Origin: Microbacterium esteraromaticum
GTDB lineage: Bacteria > Actinomycetota > Actinomycetes > Actinomycetales > Microbacteriaceae
DNA length: 64,000 nt
Direction of reading: 5' to 3'
Assembly (NCBI RefSeq): GCF_017303215.1
Contig: NZ_JAEMWU010000001.1
Span: 248,001-312,000 of the forward strand
Positions within the stretch are counted from its first letter, which is position 1, and every line of letters starts with the position of its first letter. Under the pieces are notes generated by a model. That model saw only the letters and a list, made by a program, of their open reading frames with translations, was not told the DNA's origin and made no database searches. Positions 43,398-51,823 of the stretch are shown piece by piece. A program made the position numbers and the translations under genes.

Positions 43398-44777
43398 TCA
43401 TTCCTGCGTCTTGGCCGCCTGACGCGCTTCCCAGGCCTCGCGCATGAACCGCCGGACGTCCTCGTCGACTCGGATGTCGCGGGGACGCAGTGGTCGCGAC
43501 AAGTACAGTCCGTCGAGCGCTGTCAGACGCGAGAGTGCGACATACGTCTGTCCGGGCGCGAACGCGCCCGACCCCAGATCGACCACCGCGCGGTCGTACG
43601 TCTTGCCCTGCGACTTGTGGATCGTCACCGCCCACGCCAGCCGCAACGGGAACTGCGTGAACTCGGCCGCCACCTCGCGAGTGAGCGTCTTCGTGCCCGG
43701 GTTGTAGGCGTATCGGAAACGCTCCCAGACCGCGGGCTCGACATCGAACTCCTCACCATCGACATCGACCCGCACTGTCCCGCCGAGGATGCGGGTGACC
43801 GTGCCGATCGAGCCGTTGACCCACCGCGGCGGCTCGCCCTGCATGGCGGTGTCGTTGCGCAGGAACATCACCTGCGCGCCCACCTTCAGCTTCAACTCGG
43901 CATCTGCCGGATAGTTCGACTCTCCCCGGCCGAAGTCACCGCTGACCTCGGCGTGCGCGGTCTGCTCGCGGCCGGACAGAGCCGCCAGATGACGCTTGTT
44001 GATGCCGTTGACGATGTCGTTGCGGGTGGCGAGCGTAATGATCGGCACCTCACCCGGCTCGGGATCGGGCGGGGTGCGCGCGCCGGCGGTGTTCAACGCA
44101 CCGGCGATCTCGGCGGTCACGCGTCCATAGCGCACGGCGTTCAACATGGCCTTGAACCCGTCATCGGACTGCCGGTGGATGTGCACCAGCTCGTGCACGT
44201 GCAGTTTCGCACCGTGAGTACCGAGGTCGAGCATTCCGCCTTCGGCGGCCGTGCCGCCGGTCCATACCTTCGCGTCGAAGAACCAGAACGATCGGTAGTG
44301 ATCCTGGATGTAGCGCAGCTCGTCACCCCGCGGCGGCACCGGCGCCAACTGGTACGGATCGCCGAACATGACCACCTGCACGCCGCCGAACGGTATCCCG
44401 CGCTTGCCCCGCGCCTGCCGCAATGACCGGTCGATGGCATCCATGAGATCGGCATTGACCATCGAGATCTCGTCGATCACGAGCGTCTCGATGGTGTTGA
44501 GGATGCGCCGGGTCGTATCGCTCTGCTCGATCTCGCCCTCGGCGATCAGACCGATCGGCAGTCGGAACAACGAGTGGATCGTCTGACCCTCGACGTTCAG
44601 CGCCGCGACGCCGGTCGGCGCGCAGATCGCGATCTGCTTCTTCGTGTTCGACGCGAAGTGCTGAAGCAGAGTCGACTTGCCCGTGCCGGCGCGTCCCGTG
44701 ACGAACACGTGCTCATCGGTGTCCTCGATCAGACGGAACAGCTGCTGCTGCTCATCAGAGAGGACTGGGGCGGACAC
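43398..44777 (-). CDS. Pif1/RecD-like superfamily 1 helicase
   Basis: A 459-residue 5'-3' helicase. Motifs are Walker A VTGRAGTGKSTLL near residue 27, APTGVAALNVEGQTIHSLF (Ia), LVIDEISMVNADL (II) near 98, FGDPYQLAPVPP (III), and near the end AWAVTIHKSQGKTYDRAVVD (V/VI). Lean proteins of this kind in actinobacteria are called AAA or Pif1-like and act on DNA of unknown context. GTG start; TAGCAT ends 6 nt before it, so it is probably leaderless. Confidence 0.85.
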   Translation of the reverse strand: MSAPVLSDEQQQLFRLIEDTDEHVFVTGRAGTGKSTLLQHFASNTKKQIAICAPTGVAALNVEGQTIHSLFRLPIGLIAEGEIEQSDTTRRILNTIETLVIDEISMVNADLMDAIDRSLRQARGKRGIPFGGVQVVMFGDPYQLAPVPPRGDELRYIQDHYRSFWFFDAKVWTGGTAAEGGMLDLGTHGAKLHVHELVHIHRQSDDGFKAMLNAVRYGRVTAEIAGALNTAGARTPPDPEPGEVPIITLATRNDIVNGINKRHLAALSGREQTAHAEVSGDFGRGESNYPADAELKLKVGAQVMFLRNDTAMQGEPPRWVNGSIGTVTRILGGTVRVDVDGEEFDVEPAVWERFRYAYNPGTKTLTREVAAEFTQFPLRLAWAVTIHKSQGKTYDRAVVDLGSGAFAPGQTYVALSRLTALDGLYLSRPLRPRDIRVDEDVRRFMREAWEARQAAKTQE

Positions 44778-44852
44778 CCACCCATGCTAGTTCGCCCACA
44801 GCCAGCACCGCGTTGGGCATGATCACAGCACGCATTCCCTAGACTGTCCGCC

Positions 44853-45917
44853 ATGATGCAGGGGCGGACGGTATCTGGCGCGCGAGCGCGCCTGCGTGCC
44901 GACCTCACGCTTCTCGGCATCGTCGGAGCTCTGCTCCTGGCAGCGATCACCGCCGGCGGCATGTCCTTGTACAAGCAGTTCTACAGCCCCGCTGCGTTCG
45001 TGAGCCACTACCTCGACCTGCTCGCCTCAGGACGCGTGGCCGACGCACTGCTGCTTCCCGGAGTCGCCGTCGATCTGGCCGTGCTGCAAGAGTCAGGGCT
45101 GCAAGGTACCTCATCCGAGGCGCTGCTCCGGCAGGCCGCGCTCGCTCCGCTGAGCGACATCGAGGTGATCGCGCACAGCGAGGAGGACGGCGAGCACCGG
45201 GTGCGTGTGGCCTATGAGGCCGGTGGCATCAACGGCACGTCGACGTTCACCGTCGTACAGGACGGCTGGCTGGGCGTCGCCCCCAACTGGCGGTTCGACC
45301 GCAGCCCGCTCGCCGAGATCGAGCTGAACCTGCGCGGCTCGGATGCCTTCACCGTCAACGGGTTCGCCATCGACCGCCGTCAGATCATCGAACCGGGAGA
45401 GGAAGCCGATCCGCTGGCTCCACTGCACATGCTCGTGCTCACCCCCGGCCTGTACTCCGTGTCGGTCGACACAGCCGTCGCTGCGACTCCCGGTGTCAGC
45501 GTTCTCGCCGATACCGCTGCGGCCCGCACCCCTGTCGCCGTGCAGGCACAAGCCACCCCCAAGTTCATCGAAGTCGCGCAGCAGCAGGTCGAGCAGTTCC
45601 TCCTGACGTGCGCCGAGCAAGAGGTGCTGCAGCCCACGTCTTGTCCGTTCGGCCTCGAAGTGCAGAACCGACTCGCCCCGGGCTCCACACCTGACTGGTC
45701 GATCGTCGCGCAACCCGAGGTGTCAGTCGTACCTGACGGCGCGCACTGGGCAATCCCGGCCGCCGACGCCGTTGCACACATCGATGTCGACATCCAGTCG
45801 CTGTACGACGGATCAGTGCGCGCCCTCTCAGAAGACGTGCCGTTCCAGATCAGCGGCACGGTCGTCGTACTGGCCGACGGATCGCTGTCAATCCGCGTCG
45901 GGTCGCCCAGCGGCTGA
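44853..45917 (+). CDS. membrane-anchored protein, family not recognised
   Basis: A 354-residue protein. One membrane helix near residues 20-45 (LLGIVGALLLAAITAGGMSL) is followed by a large extracellular part with a beta-rich pattern, including repeated VSVD/VAVQ strands. It resembles NTF2-like or lumazine-domain secreted proteins in style only (SPAAFVSHYLDLLASGRVAD near residue 48). Two Cys (LLTCAEQEV and TSCPFGLEV, about 13 apart) may form a disulfide. TAGACT ends 7 nt before the ATG, indicating a leaderless start. Convergent with the CopD-CtaG gene, 7 bp apart. Confidence 0.65.
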   Translation: MMQGRTVSGARARLRADLTLLGIVGALLLAAITAGGMSLYKQFYSPAAFVSHYLDLLASGRVADALLLPGVAVDLAVLQESGLQGTSSEALLRQAALAPLSDIEVIAHSEEDGEHRVRVAYEAGGINGTSTFTVVQDGWLGVAPNWRFDRSPLAEIELNLRGSDAFTVNGFAIDRRQIIEPGEEADPLAPLHMLVLTPGLYSVSVDTAVAATPGVSVLADTAAARTPVAVQAQATPKFIEVAQQQVEQFLLTCAEQEVLQPTSCPFGLEVQNRLAPGSTPDWSIVAQPEVSVVPDGAHWAIPAADAVAHIDVDIQSLYDGSVRALSEDVPFQISGTVVVLADGSLSIRVGSPSG

Positions 45918-45924
45918 CCCGAGC

Positions 45925-47928
45925 TCAGCGCGCGTCGCGGGATGCCGCACGCTGGTCGCGCTCGGCGAGCTGCGCCAGCTGCGCGTTGTACTCCTCGAGC
46001 TCGGCCTCACCGGTGCGGTCGGCGTGGCGGTCGCGTTGACGCTGCAATCGGGCATCCGATCGCGACCACTGGATCGCGACCGTGACGGCCAGGATGAGCG
46101 TCGGGATCTCACCCACCGACCACGCGATACCGCCACCGATGTACTGGTCCTCCATCGGTGTCGGCCCCCAGGTGCGGCCCATCGAACCGAACCACTCGGC
46201 GACCATCAGGCCTTCCTGCATCATCATCGCCAACCCGAAGAACGCGTGCATCGCCATGACCGCGATCAGGGTGATCAGGCGGCCGGCGTACGGCAGACGG
46301 TACGGGATCGGGTCGACGCCGATCAGGGTGAGCACGAACAGGTAGCCCGAGATCATGAAGTGAATGATCATCCACTCGTGACCCAGGTGGTCGTACATGG
46401 CCCAGCGCACGAGGTCGGTGAAGTAGAACGCCCACAGCGACAGCACGAACACCGCCGCGGCGACGAACGGGTGCGTGATGAACTTCGAGTACGGCGAGTG
46501 CACGGCCCACAGGATCCACTCACGCCCGCCGCGGGTACCGTCGTTGCGCTTCTTGATCGCTCGCAGCGCCAGGGTGACGGGAGCGCCGAGCACCAGCAGC
46601 AGCGGGATGCCCATGCCCAGCAGCATGTGCCCGAGCATGTGCACGCTGAACAGATACTCCTGGTAGGCGTTGATCGGTCCGCAGGTGACCCACACCAGCG
46701 ATGCCAGGCCCGCCATCCAGAAGATCGTGCGCTGCACGGGCCATGTGTCGCCGCGGCGGCGCAGACGCAGCAGGCCCGCGACGTAGAAGAACACACCGAA
46801 CCCGGCGGCGATGAGCCACAGGATGTCCCAATCGGATGCTGTCAGCCACTGGGTGATGTCGAGCTCGGGCGGCAGCGGCGAGCGGGTGAGGCGTTCGGCC
46901 GGAGTCTGCACGGCGGGCGCCTCCTCGCCGAGCGGCGGAGGCGTGCGTGCCAGGGCTGCGGCGGCGCCGGACGCCGCTCCCATCAGTGCGATCTCACCGA
47001 CGATGAGCGTCCAGAACGAACGCCTCTCGCGCTGGCCCTTCAGGTGCGGGATGAGCTTGCGCCGATACCAGGCGCCGAACAGGCCGAGACCCACCAGCAG
47101 CACCGTCTTGCCGATGACGATCAGACCATACGGCGAGAGCAGTTCGCTCCACTGGCCCAGCGCGACGACCGTGCGCGCGACGCCCGAGACGGCCACAACG
47201 ACGAACGCGGCGATGGCCAGCGACGAGTACCGCGCGACGAGCACCGGCAGGTCGATGCGATCAGCATCCGATCGGGCGCGACCGTCCAGGCCGCGCAGCA
47301 GCACCAGCAGGATCACACCGCCCACCCACACGGCGGCACCCACGGTGTGCAGCAGGATCGAGTTGACCGCGACGGCGTGGCCCTCGACGTCGCCGGAGTG
47401 CCCCTGGGTGGCCATGGGCAGGAATGCGGCTGCGGCGAGCACGGCGGTGAGCAGTGTGCCCGTCCAACTGCGCCAGCCGAAGAGCAGCAGAGTGATCACC
47501 GCGCCCATCAGCGTGGTGATCAACCAGGCCTGGCCGAGTGGGAGCTCGAGCAGGAAACGACCGAACTGTTCACCGAACGAGTTCTCGGCGGTGAGCTTCG
47601 GGTTGAACGCCGCCATGAAGGTCAGGAATGCCGTGATGCCCGAGGCGACCGTGAAGATCGCGGCGCCGATGGAGGCCGTATCGAGCGCGAGGTCGAACGG
47701 CCGTGAGCCACTGCGCAGACCGAACAGCGCCAGCACGAGAGAGCCCAGCATGGCTGCCGCGCCGAGGTTGGCGATGAGCTTGGCAGCGGGAAGACCCCAC
47801 ATCACGATGGGGCCGGGATCGAGCAGCTTGGGGGGCACGGCTCCCCCGCCGACCATGAGGGCGGCGATGAGCCCGGCTGCCGCGCTGGCCACAAGAACGA
47901 CGAGGCCTGCGAGACGGTACGAATTCAC
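45925..47928 (-). CDS. CopD / CtaG fusion: copper import and cytochrome oxidase assembly
   Basis: A 667-residue membrane protein with about fifteen helices. Residues 1-330 form a CopD domain: FMAAFNPKLTAENSFGEQFG, then TLLTAVLAAAAFLPMATQGH and SILLHTVGAAVWVGGVIL, with His residues in helices. Residues 370-620 form a caa3-type CtaG domain (HMLGHMLLGMGIPLLLVLGA, then HPFVAAAVFVLSLWAFYF, DHLGHEWMIIHFMISG). A soluble charged tail follows. It probably imports copper and supplies it to cytochrome oxidase; CopC at 39817 is a likely partner. GTG start; TAGGCT ends 6 nt before it (leaderless). Confidence 0.9.
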   Translation of the reverse strand: MNSYRLAGLVVLVASAAAGLIAALMVGGGAVPPKLLDPGPIVMWGLPAAKLIANLGAAAMLGSLVLALFGLRSGSRPFDLALDTASIGAAIFTVASGITAFLTFMAAFNPKLTAENSFGEQFGRFLLELPLGQAWLITTLMGAVITLLLFGWRSWTGTLLTAVLAAAAFLPMATQGHSGDVEGHAVAVNSILLHTVGAAVWVGGVILLVLLRGLDGRARSDADRIDLPVLVARYSSLAIAAFVVVAVSGVARTVVALGQWSELLSPYGLIVIGKTVLLVGLGLFGAWYRRKLIPHLKGQRERRSFWTLIVGEIALMGAASGAAAALARTPPPLGEEAPAVQTPAERLTRSPLPPELDITQWLTASDWDILWLIAAGFGVFFYVAGLLRLRRRGDTWPVQRTIFWMAGLASLVWVTCGPINAYQEYLFSVHMLGHMLLGMGIPLLLVLGAPVTLALRAIKKRNDGTRGGREWILWAVHSPYSKFITHPFVAAAVFVLSLWAFYFTDLVRWAMYDHLGHEWMIIHFMISGYLFVLTLIGVDPIPYRLPYAGRLITLIAVMAMHAFFGLAMMMQEGLMVAEWFGSMGRTWGPTPMEDQYIGGGIAWSVGEIPTLILAVTVAIQWSRSDARLQRQRDRHADRTGEAELEEYNAQLAQLAERDQRAASRDAR

Positions 47929-48032
47929 TGTTCCAGCCTAGGCGCTCGGGCTGAGCATTCGACGCCGGGCAGCTCCCTCAGAAGACGAAGAGAGGCCGCC
48001 CCGAAGGACGGCCTCTCTTCGCAGGAGCGGTC

Positions 48033-48320
48033 TTACTTGACGGCTGCCTTCAGCTTGGAGCCAGCGGTCACCTTGACGCGCTTGCCGGCCGGGATCTTGA
48101 TCTCGGCGCCGGTCTGCGGGTTGCGGCCGGTGCGAGCGGCGGTGTCGACCTGCTCGAACGAGATCCAGCCCGGGATCGAGACCTTGCTGCCCTTGGCAAC
48201 GGCGTCGGAGACGGTGCCGAAGAGCGAGTCGAGCACGCGCGAAACGGTGGCCTGGCTCTCGCCGGTGGCCGAAGCGATGCTCGCGACGAGCTCGGTCTTG
48301 GTGATGGACTTGTCAGCCAT
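48033..48320 (-). CDS. HU family DNA-binding protein
   Basis: A 95-residue nucleoid protein. It has the usual start TKTELVASIASATGESQ, the hinge GWISFEQVDTAARTGRNPQTG with the DNA-contacting arm, and ends GSKLKAAVK. HU bends DNA without strong sequence preference. I start at ATG 48320, where GGAGG lies 5 nt upstream; the open frame extends further but the extra residues are not HU-like. The last 45 residues are well conserved. Short form without the Lys-rich tail of mycobacterial HU. Confidence 0.93.
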   Translation of the reverse strand: MADKSITKTELVASIASATGESQATVSRVLDSLFGTVSDAVAKGSKVSIPGWISFEQVDTAARTGRNPQTGAEIKIPAGKRVKVTAGSKLKAAVK

Positions 48321-48552
48321 GTCATCCTCCAGCGACGAGATACGTCGCAGTCTGTTGGTTTCGGGATTCCCCCCGTCGGTCAGATCGACCGCCTCGAATG
48401 TATCAACGGATGCCGGGAATCCCGCGTCATTTCGCGGGTTTCGGAGTGTTTTCCCGGCGCGTCGGGCCACTTTGGTCACATCGGTCACAGTTTCGGGGTG
48501 TTGCGCCACGCGCGCACTGCTTCGCGCCGCGGCTTCTCGAACCGCGTTGCCC
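48321..48552 (-). promoter_or_regulatory. HU promoter region
   Basis: Part of a 327-bp gap between HU and the decayed DUF559 gene. On the minus strand a TGATACATT with -10 hexamer TACATT (48402-48397) would start the HU message about 75 nt before its ATG. The rest of the gap up to 48552 shows no gene; repeat copy A follows at 48553. Confidence 0.45.
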
Positions 48553-48623
48553 CGGGAGGAGTTCTCGGGCTCGGGAGGTCGGATGCCGCAGATCTCTCCT
48601 CCCGTGGGGGATTCTCCTCCCGA
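48553..48623. repeat. 71-bp intergenic repeat, copy A
   Basis: About 93 percent identical, in the same orientation, to 49451-49522. The unit itself contains inverted GGGAGG/CCTCCC blocks (at both ends and in the middle), so it can fold. Copies A and B flank the decayed DUF559 gene. Confidence 0.8.
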
Positions 48624-48647
48624 AGCCTGGTGCGACGTCGACGGGCG

Positions 48648-49344
48648 CTACGCGGCGAGATGCAGCCCCTGCGCGATGGCGGCGAGGATGATCCGCTGCA
48701 CCTCGGGCCAGTGATTCATCAACTGGTCGTAGCCGATGCGGATCACGTGATAGCCATGCAGCTTGAGCACCGCGTCGTGGTGGATGTCGCTGGTGCGCTG
48801 CGTGCCGACGTGGTGTCCACCATCGATCTGCACGACCAGTCGATCACCGATCAGGAAGTCGACGGCATGACCGTGCAGCCACACCTGCGGCACGATGCGC
48901 ACGCCCAACCAGCGCAATCGCGTGCGGAAGATGCTCTCGGTACCAGCATCCGCGAACGGCGTCGCCTCGCGCAGCATACGCCGGGCATCCGGCGGCAGGG
49001 AGGCACGCGAAAGCACACCACGATCGACGAGCCCCTTCTTCAGCGCCGACTCCCACGCTGACGTGTCCGGCATGCGGTGGTGCGCCGACATGCGGTTCCG
49101 CAGCATCGAGCACCCAGAGCCCCCGTCGCTGGGCGAGGGTCACACAGGTAAGCACGACCCCCCTTCGGGCGGCGGTCACCAGCATCCGATCCGCGTCGGC
49201 GCGGGCAACCCAGCCGCGCCGCACCGAAACGATCCACCCCGCTTCTCGCGCGCGCCGCAGGCGCTGCTCGCTGACTCCAAGGCGGCGCAGGGTCTCAATG
49301 CGCGCTACACCGTCGAACCGGTCCAGTGCCTTCATGACATCCAT
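48648..49344 (-). pseudogene. decayed AbiEi-like / DUF559 (endonuclease-fold) protein
   Basis: Two pieces in different frames make one gene. The N-terminal part (from ATG 49344) is a winged-helix domain as in AbiEi-type antitoxins (RIETLRRLGVSEQRLRRARE, VSVRRGWVARADAD, then LAQRRGLWVLDAAEPHVGAP). The C-terminal part, in the next frame and ending at 48648, is a DUF559 domain (ATPFADAGTESIFRTRLRWL, DFLIGDRLVVQIDGGHH). The roughly 70-80 residues that normally link them are missing and the frame changes near 49060-49090. The gene is therefore inactivated by an internal out-of-frame deletion. It is flanked by repeat copies A and B. Confidence 0.75.
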
Positions 49345-49450
49345 GCGTCGATGGTGTGGCCTTGGATCGACGCGGCAACCCCAGATTCCCAGTGCCTGTG
49401 GAGAACATGTGCCGGAGTCAGGATGTGCGCGACAACGCTGCTGGGTACTT

Positions 49451-49522
49451 CGGGAGGACTTCTCGGGCTCGGGAGGTCGGATGCCGCAGATCCCTCCTCC
49501 CGAAGGGGATTTCTCCTCCCGA
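49451..49522. repeat. 71-bp intergenic repeat, copy B
   Basis: Second copy of the repeat at 48553-48623, same orientation, with four substitutions and one inserted T. It lies between the decayed DUF559 gene and the rpsN terminator. Confidence 0.8.
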
Positions 49523-49554
49523 TGCGCCAAGACCCAGAGATCACGCGGGCATGC

Positions 49555-49586
49555 AAAAGGGGCGAGGATCCGAAGATCCTCGCCCC
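49555..49586 (-). terminator. intrinsic terminator of rpmB-rpmG-rpsN
   Basis: Read on the minus strand: GGGGCGAGGATC, loop TTCG, GATCCTCGCCCC, then TTTT. A perfect 12-bp stem with a stable UUCG tetraloop, starting 14 bp after the rpsN stop. Confidence 0.9.
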
Positions 49587-49599
49587 TTTCGAGTGAGAC

Positions 49600-49905
49600 T
49601 TACCAGCTCGACTTGGTGATACCGGGCAGCTCGCCACGGTGAGCCATGTCACGGAAGCGGACACGCGAGATGCCGAACTTCGTGAGCACACCACGGGGGC
49701 GGCCGTCGATGGCGTCACGCGACCGAACCCGAACCGGCGACGCGTTGCGCGGCAGCTTCTGCAGGCCGACGCGTGCGGCCTCGCGGGCCTCGTCGGTGGC
49801 GTTCGGGTCGACGAGGGTCTTCTTCAGCTCGGCGCGACGCTCTGCGTAGCGCTCGACGATGACCTTGCGCTGCTCGTTGCGAGCGATCTTGCTCTTCTTA
49901 GCCAT
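49600..49905 (-). CDS. rpsN: 30S ribosomal protein S14, zinc-free form
   Basis: 101 residues, the long form of S14 that lacks the two CxxC zinc-binding pairs (no Cys at all). Marks are [20 protein letters not shown] at the start and the C-terminal GLTK-like [20 protein letters not shown]. It joins the 30S head. Its ribosome binding site (GAGAGGAG) lies in the end of rpmG, 3 bp away. Actinobacteria often keep Cys-free S14 as a spare for zinc shortage; a zinc uptake region with zur lies 6 kb away. Confidence 0.95.
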   Translation of the reverse strand: MAKKSKIARNEQRKVIVERYAERRAELKKTLVDPNATDEAREAARVGLQKLPRNASPVRVRSRDAIDGRPRGVLTKFGISRVRFRDMAHRGELPGITKSSW

Positions 49906-49908
49906 GGA

Positions 49909-50079
49909 TCAACGCTCCTCTCGGAATTCGACGTGCTTGCGAACCACGGGGTCGTACTTCTTCAGCACGAGGCGGTCCGGGGTGTTGCGACGGTTCTTCT
50001 TGGTCACGTAGGTGTAACCGGTGCCCGCCGTCGAGCGGAGCTTGATGATCGGACGAACGTCCTGTGCCTTCTTGGCCAT
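49909..50079 (-). CDS. rpmG: 50S ribosomal protein L33, zinc-free form
   Basis: 56 residues: starts [19 protein letters not shown], then [20 protein letters not shown] and ends VEFREER. It has no Cys, so it is the zinc-independent (C-minus) type. Its start shares one base with the rpmB stop (TAATG), and it overlaps the same message as rpsN. The gene is too short for length-limited gene finders but is certain from the ribosomal protein pattern. Confidence 0.93.
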   Translation of the reverse strand: MAKKAQDVRPIIKLRSTAGTGYTYVTKKNRRNTPDRLVLKKYDPVVRKHVEFREER

Positions 50080-50315
50080 TAGAGCTTCACACCCTTCGCC
50101 TGGAGGTCCGCGACGACCTTCTCGATGCCGCGAGCGTCGATCACCTTGATGCCCTTGGCGGACACGTTCAGGGTGACCTTACGACCGAGCGACGGGACGT
50201 AGTAGGTCTTCTTCTGCACGTTCGGGTCGAAGCGACGCTTCGTCCGGCGGTGCGAGTGCGAGATGTTGTGACCGAAGCCGGGAACAGCACCGGTCACCTG
50301 GCACACTGCTGCCAT
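50079..50315 (-). CDS. rpmB: 50S ribosomal protein L28
   Basis: 78 residues: [20 protein letters not shown] at the start, then [20 protein letters not shown] and the end [13 protein letters not shown] single Cys5 and no zinc knuckle. I start at ATG 50315, with AAGGAG 9 nt upstream; the frame is open further but the added residues are not L28. First gene of rpmB-rpmG-rpsN, with a leader of about 115 nt that carries two perfect hairpins. Confidence 0.94.
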   Translation of the reverse strand: MAAVCQVTGAVPGFGHNISHSHRRTKRRFDPNVQKKTYYVPSLGRKVTLNVSAKGIKVIDARGIEKVVADLQAKGVKL

Positions 50316-50435
50316 AGTGGTGACTCCTTCAATACCGTGAGGCCGGACGGCCTCACCCAAGATCCCTTGTCGGCATCGCGCTCTCACGCGATGCGAACTG
50401 CGCACAGGAGAGCGCGCAGACAAAGAGTCAGTCTA
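50316..50435 (-). promoter_or_regulatory. rpmB promoter and two-hairpin leader
   Basis: A TAGACT -10 box on the minus strand (50435-50430) predicts a leader of about 110 nt. Two perfect 8-bp stems lie in it: GCATCGCG/CGCGATGC at 50373-50394 and GTGAGGCC/GGCCTCAC at 50337-50356, the second close to the AAGGAG site. This resembles the leaders used for ribosomal-protein autoregulation. No Zur box (TAATG-N5-CATTA) was found here. Confidence 0.45.
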
Positions 50436-50501
50436 GCACGCCCACGGCGCTTCACATGCACGGCCCTGCCTCGAATGAGTGCAAACTCGCGCGAAGCGTG
50501 C

Positions 50502-50579
50502 TACTCTACCCGCGTAGACCACTGGGGTACACAGGGGTCCCGGAACCCTACTGAGGGGCAAGGTTCCGGGATCCCTTTT
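50502..50579 (+). terminator. strong terminator with its own upstream promoter: attenuator or small RNA
   Basis: A 14-bp stem (50534-50547 with 50562-50575, one G-U pair), 14-nt loop, then TTTT at 50576. A TACTCT -10 box at 50502-50507 would start transcription near 50514 with a small hairpin TCTAC/GTAGA around it. The result is either a 66-nt RNA or an attenuator for the oxidoreductase gene at 50621. No open frame of note lies inside. The rest of the 50436-50620 gap shows no gene, but a TTGACA at 50584 may be a -35 box for 50621. Confidence 0.6.
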
Positions 50580-50620
50580 CCAGTTGACACCCGTAGATCA
50601 CGAATGCAAGACTGCCAGCC

Positions 50621-51823
50621 ATGGCGTTCACCGTAGGACTCGTCGGCGCGGGTCAGTTCGCCGGTCAATTCGCGACACTGTTCCACCACCACCCCGGCGT
50701 ATCCGCGGTGCATGTGACCGATGTGGTCCCCTCCCGCGCCGCAGATTTGGTGCACTCGGCCGGACTGGACGGCACCTTCGACACCTTCGACGAGATGCTC
50801 GCGTCTCCGGTGGATGCCGTCGCGATCTTCACGCAGCGCTGGACGCACGGCCCGCTGGTCGTCAAGGCGCTGCGCGCCGGCAAGCACGTGTACTCGGCGG
50901 TGCCGATGGCGATCAGCACTGAAGAGATCGCCGCGATCATCGAAGCCGTGCGCGAGACCGGGCTCACCTACATGATGGGCGAGACCAGCTACTACAACCC
51001 GGCGACCGTATTCGCGCGCCAGAAGCTCGCAAGCGGCGAGTTCGGCCGCCTGTTCTACGGCGAAGGCGACTACGTGCACGACATGGACCTCGGGTTCTAC
51101 GAGGCCTACCAGTACTCGGGCGGCGCGGACTGGAAGAGCACGGCCAGCTATCCCCCGCTGTTGTACCCCACCCATTCGATCGGCGGCGTGCTCGGCGCCT
51201 GGCCGACCCACGCCACGGCGGTCTCGGCGATCGGTGTCGTCGACCAGCGCGGCGACGGCGTGTTCGACCGTGCGGTCAGCCAGTTCGACAACGACTTCTC
51301 GAACGCGACCGCTCTGTTCGAGCTCGACGCCGGCGGCTCGATGCGCGTCAACGAGTTCCGGCGCGTCGGCTATCCGTCGCATCTGCGCGAATCCCGATTC
51401 CGGTGGTTCGGCACCGAGGGCTCTTTCGAACAGCTCGCGACGACCACCGTCTGGCAGAACCGCACGGGCGTCGAAGACATCTCGCATCTGATCGACACCC
51501 GTTCGTCCCTGTCGACGGACGACGCCGCTCTTGCCCGGATCGCGCCGGCGCTGCGGGAAGCGTTCGTATCGGGCTACGCTGAGGTCCATGAAGCGGATCG
51601 CGGTCGCATCCCGACCGAGCTGGGATCGCTGCCCAACGGGCACGAGGGAAGCCATCACTTCCTTGTCGACGACTTCGTGCGCGCTGTGAACGAGCAGACC
51701 CTGCCACCGGTCAATGCGTGGCAAGCGGCGCGCTTCACGCTTCCCGGTGTCATCGCGCACGAGTCCGCGCGACGCGGCGGCGAGCGTCTCATCATCCCCG
51801 ATTTCGGCGATCCTCGTGTCTGA
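50621..51823 (+). CDS. Gfo/Idh/MocA family oxidoreductase
   Basis: A 400-residue NAD(P)-dependent sugar-type dehydrogenase. The N-terminal Rossmann fold has VGLVGAGQFAGQFATLFHHH, and AVPMAISTEEIAAIIEA follows (the usual EKP is replaced by VPM). The C-terminal half is the alpha/beta substrate domain, with MGETSYYNPATVFARQKL near residue 115. It may oxidise a polyol or inositol-like compound. The LacI gene overlapping its 3' end probably regulates it. It stands behind a terminator-like hairpin (50534-50579). Confidence 0.85.
   Translation: MAFTVGLVGAGQFAGQFATLFHHHPGVSAVHVTDVVPSRAADLVHSAGLDGTFDTFDEMLASPVDAVAIFTQRWTHGPLVVKALRAGKHVYSAVPMAISTEEIAAIIEAVRETGLTYMMGETSYYNPATVFARQKLASGEFGRLFYGEGDYVHDMDLGFYEAYQYSGGADWKSTASYPPLLYPTHSIGGVLGAWPTHATAVSAIGVVDQRGDGVFDRAVSQFDNDFSNATALFELDAGGSMRVNEFRRVGYPSHLRESRFRWFGTEGSFEQLATTTVWQNRTGVEDISHLIDTRSSLSTDDAALARIAPALREAFVSGYAEVHEADRGRIPTELGSLPNGHEGSHHFLVDDFVRAVNEQTLPPVNAWQAARFTLPGVIAHESARRGGERLIIPDFGDPRV

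Noticed and set aside
45772..47706. Long open frame opposite the CopD-CtaG gene
   Set aside because: It is an antisense shadow: Arg/His/Asp/Gln-rich, no domain, no helix pattern, while the minus strand encodes a clear membrane protein.
48033..48509. HU protein with a 63-residue N-terminal extension
   Set aside because: The extension is unlike HU and lies over the promoter; GGAGG stands right before the ATG at 48320.
50316..50620. Zur box upstream of rpmB
   Set aside because: No TAATG-N5-CATTA or similar dyad found on either strand.
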